A DNA stretch of 64,000 nt from the NCBI RefSeq assembly GCF_046600715.1, contig NZ_JBJMAV010000003.1, positions 62,001 through 126,000 on the forward strand, written 5' to 3'. This stretch comes from Lysobacter_C viscosus (GTDB taxonomy: Bacteria > Pseudomonadota > Gammaproteobacteria > Xanthomonadales > Xanthomonadaceae). The notes under the pieces are model-generated. The model ran no database searches. It worked only from the letters and a program-made list of their open reading frames with translations, and was not told the origin of the DNA. Within the stretch, counting starts at the first letter, position 1; each line of letters begins with the position of its first letter. The position numbers and the translations under genes are program-made. This document shows, piece by piece, positions 22,225 through 28,861 of this stretch.

Positions 22225-23432
22225 GTCTAACTGTTTTGGTAGTTGATGATTCTGTTTATAAGTGCAAAATAATTGCATCCTTTCTACAGGAAAAGGGTGT
22301 GAACGCAGAGGATATCTTCTTCGCATATGACGCGGCATCGGCTCGTCGTGCGCTTCGCGACCGGTACTATGACTTGATGCTGCTGGATGTGCTTCTGCCG
22401 GCGCGTGATGGAGCCTCGCCTGCTGGTGACGTCAGTGCGGATTTTCTAAGGGAGATCGTCGAGGATGAGACAAGTCCATCGCCGGGCAGGGTGGTCGCCA
22501 TCACATCAGAGTTAGGTGCTATAGATGCTTTTGATTCAGAGTTCAGGAATTTGGTCACTCAGATTTTACATGTAGATCCGGGCGTCGACACTTGGAAATA
22601 CTCGCTGGGATCTTTGGTGTCCCATGTACGATCCGTTGCTTCAGCTCGAATGCAATTTGACTATGACGTATGCATACAGGCGACATTGAGAGCGCCGGAA
22701 CTTAGCGCCGTACTTGCTCTTCCGGGAATATCTTGGCTTCCAGAGGAACCTCTTTCAAGAGGTCTCTTATTTCGCCGTGGCGAGATGGAGGTAGGAGGTA
22801 GAAAGCTTAAGTTGGCGTGCGCTCATGCCACGCAAATGGGGCTGGTGCCCGCTGCTCATCTTGCGTCTCAAATGATTAACTGTTTGCGGCCTCGGGTTCT
22901 AATAATGACCGGGATATGCGGCTCGGTTAACGACAGTACGCTTGTGGGCGACATCATCGTTGCCGATAAGAGTTGGGATTGGCAGGCTGGTAAGTGGACA
23001 GCTGATGGGTCGCTTTGTATAGCGCCCGACCAGAAGGAGGCGTCAAGTGAACTTGTGGCCTTGGCGAGGGGTGTGGACGAGGTTTCCCGTGAGTGGTACG
23101 AGCGCTATGAGAATGCGAAGCCAGCGGCTCGCCCGACTGTGCGCGTCGCCCCCGTAGCATCCGGTAGTGCTGTCGTCGCAGATTCCAATTTTCAAGAGCT
23201 GTTTAAAAGGCAGCATAGGAAGGTTGATGGAATCGATATGGAGTGCTATGGCTTCTATCACTCTGCAATAATGGCCGACGAGCCCAATCCTCTTGTTCTT
23301 TGTATAAAGGCTGTTTCCGACAAGGCGGATTCTACAAAGAGCGATGACTTCCAGGGGTACTGCAGTCACATGAGTGCGATGGCGGCACAACATGTGTTCC
23401 GCAGATATTTTGAAAGTCGTTGGAGAGAGTGA
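22221..23432 (+). CDS. dtcC: Detocs effector DtcC-like: receiver fused to PNP-family ATP nucleosidase
   Basis: 403 residues in two domains. Residues 1-130 are a receiver: VVDDS (Asp9, Asp10) and phospho-acceptor Asp56 in LMLLDVLLP. Residues about 150-400 are a purine-nucleoside-phosphorylase/MTA-SAH nucleosidase fold: ACAHATQMG, MTGICGSV (231-236), GIDMECYGFY (Glu341) and AVSDKAD with catalytic Asp367. Detocs effectors of this build cleave ATP to adenine and ribose-5'-triphosphate after infection, halting phage growth. It is joined to dtcB by an ATGA overlap. Base composition is AT-rich like its partners. An ordinary MTA nucleosidase would lack the receiver. Confidence 0.9.
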   Translation: MSLTVLVVDDSVYKCKIIASFLQEKGVNAEDIFFAYDAASARRALRDRYYDLMLLDVLLPARDGASPAGDVSADFLREIVEDETSPSPGRVVAITSELGAIDAFDSEFRNLVTQILHVDPGVDTWKYSLGSLVSHVRSVASARMQFDYDVCIQATLRAPELSAVLALPGISWLPEEPLSRGLLFRRGEMEVGGRKLKLACAHATQMGLVPAAHLASQMINCLRPRVLIMTGICGSVNDSTLVGDIIVADKSWDWQAGKWTADGSLCIAPDQKEASSELVALARGVDEVSREWYERYENAKPAARPTVRVAPVASGSAVVADSNFQELFKRQHRKVDGIDMECYGFYHSAIMADEPNPLVLCIKAVSDKADSTKSDDFQGYCSHMSAMAAQHVFRRYFESRWRE

Positions 23433-23463
23433 CTTGTGTGCGAGCATTAATTGGAGCACCAAC

Positions 23464-23760
23464 AGCCAAAACAGGGGTCAGAGTCGACTTTTAGAAAAAC
23501 AGGAGTCAGATTCGATTTTTCAAGCTCTGATCCCGGCCGCGGCTGCAGCATCAAGCCGGCACTTTCCGTAGTACCCGCGCCAGTAACGGCCACACGCTCA
23601 GCCACACCGCCGCCGACAGCAGTGCGATGCACCCGCCGATCAACGTGGGTAGCAGGGCGCCGAACGTAAACGCCATGCCGAGCACGAACCCGAGCAGGTA
23701 CTCGATGCGATAGGCGCGTACCGCCAGCGCCGACAGCAGCAGCCCGATCAGCACCGTGCC
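23464..23760 (-). pseudogene. Partial copy of the 25705-26265 membrane-protein gene with GGGGTCAGAG head (copy A)
   Basis: From the GGGGTCAGAGT at 23474, through a second degraded motif at 23502, the sequence matches the segment at 25651-25910. The coding part (about 23551-23757) reads IGLLLSALAV...LRKVPA, the C-terminal third of the intact 186-residue protein, with a few substitutions. It lacks its 5' end and breaks at another GGGGTCAGAG motif at 23767. It lies directly downstream of dtcC. Confidence 0.8.
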
Positions 23761-23766
23761 AAGACA

Positions 23767-23845
23767 GGGGTCAGAGTCGACTTTTCGAGCGCGGACCGCG
23801 GTCGCGGGCACATCAGGCGGGCAATTTCCGCAACACAAGCGCCGT
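23767..23845. repeat. GGGGTCAGAG repeat head, copy B
   Basis: CAGGGGTCAGAGTCGACTTT, then a diverged version of the C-terminal end of the membrane-protein gene (GGCGGGCAATTTCCGCAACAC). It breaks off two bases before the stop codon of the HNH endonuclease gene (23847). Confidence 0.75.
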
Positions 23846-23846
23846 A

Positions 23847-24806
23847 TCAAATCATCTCTAGCGTGATCAGGTCCGAGAGTGGATCTTCCATCTTCTCAAA
23901 CGTGGTCTCAAACACCGCATTCCTGTGGTACTCGAGATAGGCTTTTTGCTTTTCATCGAAACCGCCGCAGCGGCGGCCGTTTGTCAGGTTCAGCCCGATT
24001 CGGCTGGAAACGTTCGCAGGCAGCTGGCCTGACCGGACGAGCGCGCCATCGTTCTCGAACGTGATCCATCCGCGGTCAAAGAGCAGGTCGGCATGCGGCG
24101 TGAGGAGCAGACCGTTCGCGCCATCCACTCGCTCACTGCCGTTGGTGCACTTCGACCATGGCTTGATATGGCTTGCCCGGAGGAACCGCAGGTCAGCAAC
24201 TCCGGTCAACCGGCACTGCTTCTCTACATTGAGCAGTCTGCGCTTGAACAGCGATTGCTTGACCCGAATTTCTCGCACTTGCTGAGAAACCGTCGTAGAC
24301 AGGTCGATTTGCGCGACTTCGCTGTCTGCGATTGCCTTGTCGAATGGACTGAAGTCGTTCTCGATGGGCTTTAGCTTGAAGACGATCGCCTTGCGGAGCG
24401 CGCCGTGCGTATCCGGAACGTCATGTTCCTCGTAGGCGTGGACGAAGCGGAACTCACCTAGGAACCGGTAGGGCTTGCTCTTTCCGAGGCTTTGGAAGAT
24501 CAGGAGTCGCCGATTCTGTTGCAGGTGCGCCCGGATTGCACGATTGCCGTGGCTGTCCCGCATGTCTCCAGACTGGCCCTCGCCGTAGTAATGGAGGATG
24601 TTCTCGCCATCCTCCTCTTCCCAATGGTCACGGTAGCCATGCTGGGAGCCAGCAGCGCCGGTGAAGAGGATCACGAAGGGAGTGCTGGTGGATGGGGCGA
24701 TGCCGCCTTGTCTCTTTCCGCCAAGTCGGTCGTGGACGTCCCTCTGACGGTTGTAGAGGGCGCCGACTTCGAAGGGCAGGTCTGTGGGCAGCTGCAGCCT
24801 AGGCAT
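23847..24806 (-). CDS. Putative type IV restriction endonuclease, SRA-like domain plus HNH nuclease
   Basis: The protein has 319 residues. The N-terminal half carries GSQHGYRDHWEEED, YYGEGQSGDM, GNRAIRAH and YRFLGEFRFV, the pattern of the ScoMcrA-like SRA/YDG modified-base-reading domain. The C-terminal half is an HNH nuclease: CRLTG, LRASHIKPW, then NGLLLTPHADLLFDRGWITF, matching the HNH_2 family. Together they suggest cleavage of modified (methylated or otherwise altered) foreign DNA. The gene is bracketed by GGGGTCAGAG repeat copies B and C in the same orientation. Modification specificity cannot be read from sequence; a regulatory reader is a weaker alternative. Confidence 0.8.
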   Translation of the reverse strand: MPRLQLPTDLPFEVGALYNRQRDVHDRLGGKRQGGIAPSTSTPFVILFTGAAGSQHGYRDHWEEEDGENILHYYGEGQSGDMRDSHGNRAIRAHLQQNRRLLIFQSLGKSKPYRFLGEFRFVHAYEEHDVPDTHGALRKAIVFKLKPIENDFSPFDKAIADSEVAQIDLSTTVSQQVREIRVKQSLFKRRLLNVEKQCRLTGVADLRFLRASHIKPWSKCTNGSERVDGANGLLLTPHADLLFDRGWITFENDGALVRSGQLPANVSSRIGLNLTNGRRCGGFDEKQKAYLEYHRNAVFETTFEKMEDPLSDLITLEMI

Positions 24807-24876
24807 GCGCTCCAGGATAGCGAGGTGCCTGGGGAAGGGAAGAGCCCGCCGGCTAGGGGAAACGGGCTGGCTCCGC

Positions 24877-25030
24877 CAAAACAGGGGTCAGAGTCGATTT
24901 TTCGAACGCTGATCCTGGCCGCGGCTGCACTAGGCCGGCACTTTCGGCAGCAAGCGCCCCAGTAGCGGCCACACCCCGAACCACACCGCCGCGGACAGCA
25001 GTGCGATGCACCCGCCGATCAGCGTCGGCA
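24877..25030. repeat. GGGGTCAGAG repeat head with gene fragment, copy C
   Basis: CCAAAACAGGGGTCAGAGTC at 24876-24895 is followed by a degraded copy of the last 30 codons of the membrane-protein gene at 25705 (CAGCAGTGCGATGCACCCGC block at about 24996). It ends near 25030, just before another GGGGTCAGAGT at 25041. Confidence 0.8.
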
Positions 25031-25040
25031 GCCAGAAACC

Positions 25041-25138
25041 GGGGTCAGAGTGATCTTTATCGCATCACGCTGAGAAGGTCGACACTGGCCCTGTGTCCGC
25101 GCCTGAAGCAAAAGCCTGACCGGAAAAAGGGGTCAGAG
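25041..25138. repeat. Paired minimal GGGGTCAGAG motifs
   Basis: GGGGTCAGAGT at 25041 and GGGGTCAGAGA at 25129 enclose about 78 bp without a gene. The pair may be the ends of a decayed mobile unit. Nothing else is seen in 24,807-25,333 apart from this and copy C. Confidence 0.6.
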
Positions 25139-25333
25139 AAAATTCGCGTTTGAAACGTAATGTCCTCTAACGGCATGCGGACTTATGGGACAAGTTTGCG
25201 CGCGTGGCGGCTCCAGGCAGGGTCCGGAGCCTGGGCAAATGACAAGGGACCGGTTCACTGACAGCAACCGTGAACCGGACCCCGATGTTGGGCAGGACTC
25301 CGATGGTGCGGGAGCCATCGCGCGAGCCCCGGC

Positions 25334-25528
25334 TCAACGCCGGCCGCGTGCGTCCGCGCGCTTCTGGCGAGGGGTGCGAAGGATTCCTCGGTTGGTGCGT
25401 CGGTCGTAGCCGCTTGAGTTGCTGCCGGACGAGAACACGGACTTCAGGAGGCCTACGGGGCCTCCGGACTTGGCGAGCGCTCGGGTCACAGCGTATCCAA
25501 CGGCGAGTTTCATCAGCGAACGGATCAT
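25334..25528 (-). CDS. Hypothetical small basic protein
   Basis: 64 residues. ATG 25528 has a strong AGAGGAGA ribosome-binding site just upstream. The first 30 residues (MIRSLMKLAVGYAVTRALAK) form an amphipathic or weakly hydrophobic helix. The rest is Ser/Gly and then Arg-rich. I recognise no family. The open frame continues upstream to 26056 but is antisense-like there, so the short start is preferred. Confidence 0.5.
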   Translation of the reverse strand: MIRSLMKLAVGYAVTRALAKSGGPVGLLKSVFSSGSNSSGYDRRTNRGILRTPRQKRADARGRR

Positions 25529-25650
25529 GGACAGGTGTCTCCTCTCATAGCGGCCGGGCGCAGGAATGCGCTCCCGTGCCACGAGTGTCCACCGCGGCGG
25601 GTCAACGCTTGGTTCATGCGCGCCGACGGTGTTCATCAAACCGCGGATTG

Positions 25651-25704
25651 CCAAAACAGGGGTCAGAGTCAATTTTTCGAGCGCTGGCCCCGGCCGCAGC
25701 TGCA
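25651..25704. repeat. GGGGTCAGAG motif at the 3' end of the intact membrane-protein gene (copy D)
   Basis: CCAAAACAGGGGTCAGAGTC at 25651-25670 followed by AATTTTTCGAGCGCTGGCCC joins the stop codon region of the 186-residue gene. This is the parental arrangement from which copies A-C appear to derive. Confidence 0.75.
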
Positions 25705-26265
25705 TCAGGCCGGCACTTTCCGCAGCGCCCGCCCCAGCAGGGGCCACAGCCCCAGCCACACCGCCGCCGACAGCAGTGCGATGCACCCGCCGATCAACGT
25801 GGGCAGCAGGGCGCCGAACGTAAACGCCATGCCGAGCACGAACCCGAGCAGGTACTCGATGCGATTGACGCGTACCGCCAGCGCCGACAGCAGCAGCCCG
25901 ACCAGCACCATGCCGGCGATGTCCTCCCGTCCGAACGAGAACGCCACCGACAGGGCCAGCCCCGCCAGCAGCGCGGACAGCAGGCGCAGCGCGAACGGCC
26001 GGTGCAGGCGCCACGCGCCTTCCGTCCGCTGGAACGCGCGGCTGGAGGCGATCCACGCCAGCACGGGCAGCACCACGAGGCCCCAGCCGTTCCAGATCGC
26101 GGGCATGGTCGGGTCAGCGAGCAGGTGGTGGCTGATGATCCCGCCGTGCAGGTGCTCCCAGCCCAGGTGCGCGGCCTCGGCCAGTGCAATGAGCGCGGTG
26201 AAGCCGATCCGAAGCGCGGCAGGCGCGCGCGCGTGGAGCCGATCAGGGGTGGTACGTCCGTGCAT
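25705..26265 (-). CDS. Hypothetical integral membrane protein
   Basis: 186 residues with about five hydrophobic segments: near residues 20-35, 60-75, 92-108, 117-130 and 138-170. A histidine-rich loop (HLGWEHLHGGIISHHLLAD) follows the first segment. No family is recognised. Its C-terminal third is repeated as broken copies at 23,551-23,757 and 24,930-25,030, so this is the intact donor copy. The ATG at 26265 gives a short polar N terminus. Confidence 0.7.
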   Translation of the reverse strand: MHGRTTPDRLHARAPAALRIGFTALIALAEAAHLGWEHLHGGIISHHLLADPTMPAIWNGWGLVVLPVLAWIASSRAFQRTEGAWRLHRPFALRLLSALLAGLALSVAFSFGREDIAGMVLVGLLLSALAVRVNRIEYLLGFVLGMAFTFGALLPTLIGGCIALLSAAVWLGLWPLLGRALRKVPA

Positions 26266-26469
26266 GCGACTTCATCCGTCAGGTGCCGCGCGGAGGCACC
26301 GCCCGGCCATGCGACCGTTATAGGTCGCCCGCGCCGGGCGCGTACGTGCTGGAAGCAATGGCAGGGGCAGGACGCCAGTGCGGGGCTCAGGGTGGTCTTT
26401 ATCACCGCACGCAAGAACAGTCGAAGCTGACCTTGGTTTCCTCACGTCGACCCGGCGGCGGATGGGAGC

Positions 26470-26796
26470 TCACTCACACCCGACGCCGTCGTTATCCCGG
26501 TCCAGGTGCGGCCCGTAACCCGGCTCGCCGCGCCGCACGGGTGCTGCGCCGGCGGCGCGGGCTTCGCTGCAGTTGCGGAACGCACCACCGCTACCGCGGG
26601 TGAATCCGGCGGCGCGGGCGGGGGCGAGTTGATAGGCGTTGGGGCGTGCGGCCGCGGGCGCGCGGTGGCAGTGGTAGCCGCCGTTCCTGCGGTCGTTGTG
26701 GCACCCCTCGGCGTTCAAGCCGCCGCTGTGGGCATGGGCGGGAGGGGCGAGCCCGGCAAGCGCGCCAAACACGGCAAGTCGCAGCAGCGTCATCAT
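26470..26796 (-). CDS. Secreted excalibur calcium-binding domain protein
   Basis: About 108 residues. The start at 26796 gives a signal peptide ending in APPAHAHSGG. The mature N terminus has the HSGGLNAEGCHNDRRNGGYHCH cluster (two Cys, several His), a motif common in secreted YHYH-like proteins. The C terminus is an excalibur domain, FRNCSEARAAG...GYGPHLDRDNDGVGCE, with the DxDxDGxxCE calcium loop. Location is periplasmic or extracellular; a role in calcium-dependent nuclease or wall function is only inferred. Confidence 0.82.
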   Translation of the reverse strand: MMTLLRLAVFGALAGLAPPAHAHSGGLNAEGCHNDRRNGGYHCHRAPAAARPNAYQLAPARAAGFTRGSGGAFRNCSEARAAGAAPVRRGEPGYGPHLDRDNDGVGCE

Positions 26797-26943
26797 CAGG
26801 AGGCCCCCAGCATCCGATCGACCCGGCGACGCTACCACCAACCCTGGGCCGAAGAAATCGGGGCCGTCGGGGCCGGATCCGCATGGGCCGCCAGGCCGTG
26901 CGCTGCGCGACGGCTTCTCGGCGTCTGTTCTCGAGCCGACCGC

Positions 26944-27726
26944 TTACGCGTCTTCCCGCCGTTGGTCCGGGCGAACCGATTCCCGCGCCCACCCGCAGTA
27001 GCCCTCGACCTCTGCCGCCACCGACGCGTCCTCGCAGGCCTGCGCATCGAACGTGCGCATCAGCGCTTCGAACCCGCGGGCAGGATCGACGGCATAGGTC
27101 TCGCCGGTGTGGACGCATTCGCGGATGCGGTCCAGCCGGAACTGGCGGAACGCGCCACGCAGGCGGCACCAGCCGGCCAGCGTCCACGAGCCGCCCCAGA
27201 ACAGCACGCAGAGCGGTTCGATATCGCGGGTGTTCTCCTGGCCGTCGGCGCGCACGTAGCGCACGCGCAGCAGCTGGCGCTCGGCGATGGCCAGGTGCAG
27301 CCGGTCCAGGCTCTCGGAGAAGGCGGCGCCGCGTTCGCCGCGCCCGCCCGGCGCGAGGATGGCGATGCGGCTGGCGCGCGCGTAGACCGGCGGCGGCACC
27401 ACCGCCTCGATCTTGAGCAGCGCCCGCATCGCTGCCGCGCCCAGCCGCGCGCCGGCAAACGCGCGGGCGAAGCGGATGCCGACGATCAGGGCCTCGAGTT
27501 CTTCGGCATTGAACGCGAGCGGGGGCAGGTCAGCGCCCTTGCGCAGCATGTAGCCCACGCCGGGTTCGCCCTCGATGGGGATGCCCGAGTGCTGCAGGTC
27601 GGCGACGTCGCGGTAGACGGTGCGCAGCGAGACGCCCAGGTCATCGGCCAGCACCCGCGCGGGGACGGCGCGGCGCCGCCCCCGCAGGGCGTTGACGAGT
27701 AAGAACAGCCGATCGGCGCGACGCAT
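26944..27726 (-). CDS. WYL-domain transcriptional regulator (YafY type)
   Basis: 260 residues. The N-terminal winged HTH (residues 1-60, MRRADRLFLLVNALRG...VSLRTVYRDVADLQ) is the HTH_11/DeoR-like form. The WYL domain follows from about 140, with RLHLAIAERQLLRVRYVRADG and SWTLAGWCRLRGAFRQFRLDRI. WYL domains sense ligands, often nucleic acids or metabolites. It is 35 bp downstream of the GST gene on the same strand, so the pair is likely one operon and the regulator may control the GST. Confidence 0.9.
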   Translation of the reverse strand: MRRADRLFLLVNALRGRRRAVPARVLADDLGVSLRTVYRDVADLQHSGIPIEGEPGVGYMLRKGADLPPLAFNAEELEALIVGIRFARAFAGARLGAAAMRALLKIEAVVPPPVYARASRIAILAPGGRGERGAAFSESLDRLHLAIAERQLLRVRYVRADGQENTRDIEPLCVLFWGGSWTLAGWCRLRGAFRQFRLDRIRECVHTGETYAVDPARGFEALMRTFDAQACEDASVAAEVEGYCGWARESVRPDQRREDA

Positions 27727-27761
27727 GGCCGCAGTCTATCGGGCGGCCTGCGCAGGCGGGC

Positions 27762-28388
27762 TCAGGCGGCCAGGCGCGCGGCGTGCGCTTCGTCCATTCC
27801 AGCCGCGCGCTGGATCGCCGGCACCGCCGCCACGCGCTCCACGTAGTCGCGGAACACCGCGCGGTCGGGCACCAGGCCGAACTGCAGCGTCCACTTCAGC
27901 GCGGTACCCCACAGCACGTCGGCGGCGGTGAAGCGCTCGCCCAGCAGCCACGGACCCGTGCCCAGCTGCCCGGCCAGCGCGTCCATCACGTGGTCGTAGC
28001 TGCCATAACCGGAGCTGGACGCTTCGCCGGCTTCGCGCTCCAACGAGCGGTCCACTACGGCCGGCTCGAAACAGCTGCCGTAGAACGCCATCCACCGCAG
28101 GTACGGCCCGCGCAGCGGATCCTCCAGCCCCGGCGCTAGGCCGCGCTCGGCGTACAGGTCCGCCAGGTACAGCATCACGGCCACCTGCTCGGTGACCACC
28201 GCATCGCCATGGCGTATCGCGGGCACCTTGCCCATCGGGTTGACCGCCAGGTATGCCGGATCGCGCTGCGTGCCGGCCTTCAGGTCGAGCATGTGGATGT
28301 CGTACTCCGCCCCCAGCGCTTCCAGCAGGGCGAGCGTGCCCGAGGCGCGGGTCTGCGGGGCATAGAAGAACGTGATCTGCCGGTTCAT
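27762..28388 (-). CDS. Glutathione S-transferase family protein
   Basis: 208 residues, full GST length. The thioredoxin-like N-terminal domain contains NPMGKVPAIRHGDAVVTEQVAV (cis-Pro and the glutathione gamma-Glu contact). The helical C-terminal domain contains WLLGERFTAADVLWG, the conserved N-capping box. Cytosolic conjugation or reduction with glutathione is expected; the substrate is unknown. It stands upstream of the WYL regulator. Confidence 0.92.
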   Translation of the reverse strand: MNRQITFFYAPQTRASGTLALLEALGAEYDIHMLDLKAGTQRDPAYLAVNPMGKVPAIRHGDAVVTEQVAVMLYLADLYAERGLAPGLEDPLRGPYLRWMAFYGSCFEPAVVDRSLEREAGEASSSGYGSYDHVMDALAGQLGTGPWLLGERFTAADVLWGTALKWTLQFGLVPDRAVFRDYVERVAAVPAIQRAAGMDEAHAARLAA

Positions 28389-28611
28389 CGGTGACTCCTG
28401 TCGTGCCGGCGGCTGCCGGCTGGAAGGCGAGTCTGCGCGGGGGCTGCTGACAGCGTGGTGTCAGCAGGGTGGAGCGGGCGGGCGAGGTCAACGCGACGCC
28501 AACCCCACGCACGATGGTGTCGGAGTCGAACGCCGCGTGTCCCGCGGGCGCCGTCCGCATCCGCATCATCCGGCGCTTGAAACCGACGCGGGTGCCGCGG
28601 ATGCTAGGGAC

Positions 28612-28827
28612 GTGACCCGTCCTCCCGACACACCACCGGTTCCGCCGGAGAAGCCGTTGCCCACCGACTGTTGTGGCAGCGGCTGCGCGGTGTGTGTGAA
28701 CGATGCCTACCAGGAGGAGCTGGACGCCCACGAGGCGCAGCTCGAGGCCTGGCGCGCGCGCAATGCCGGCGGGGAGGGTCCGGGCGACGGTGGCGCCGCG
28801 GGCCCGGAAAAGAACCGTCGCGCTTAG
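28612..28827 (+). CDS. Oxidoreductase-like domain protein
   Basis: 71 residues from a GTG at 28612. The core PEKPLPTDCCGSGCAVCVNDAYQEEL matches the oxidoreductase-like N-terminal domain (four Cys: CC, C, C), often a small metal- or iron-sulphur-binding module. The C-terminal part is charged and Gly-rich. The start is uncertain: AGGGA lies only one base before the GTG, and no in-frame ATG exists nearby. The four cysteines and conserved core argue that it is real. Confidence 0.72.
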   Translation: MTRPPDTPPVPPEKPLPTDCCGSGCAVCVNDAYQEELDAHEAQLEAWRARNAGGEGPGDGGAAGPEKNRRA

Positions 28828-28861
28828 CAGGCGCGGGGGGGCAAGCGGATGTCCCGCAGGC

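Noticed and set aside
22221..23432. Ordinary MTA/SAH nucleosidase gene next to a routine two-component system
   Set aside because: The receiver domain is fused to the PNP-like domain and the gene overlaps dtcB; this architecture is typical of a Detocs effector, not of metabolic nucleosidases.
24877..25138. Complete insertion sequence at the HNH gene
   Set aside because: No transposase gene or terminal inverted repeats are visible; only repeated heads and partial gene copies are present.
25529..26056. Longer start for the 64-residue protein
   Set aside because: Upstream of the ATG at 25528 the frame is Arg/Ala/Gly-rich shadow over the membrane-protein gene; the strong ribosome-binding site is at 25528.
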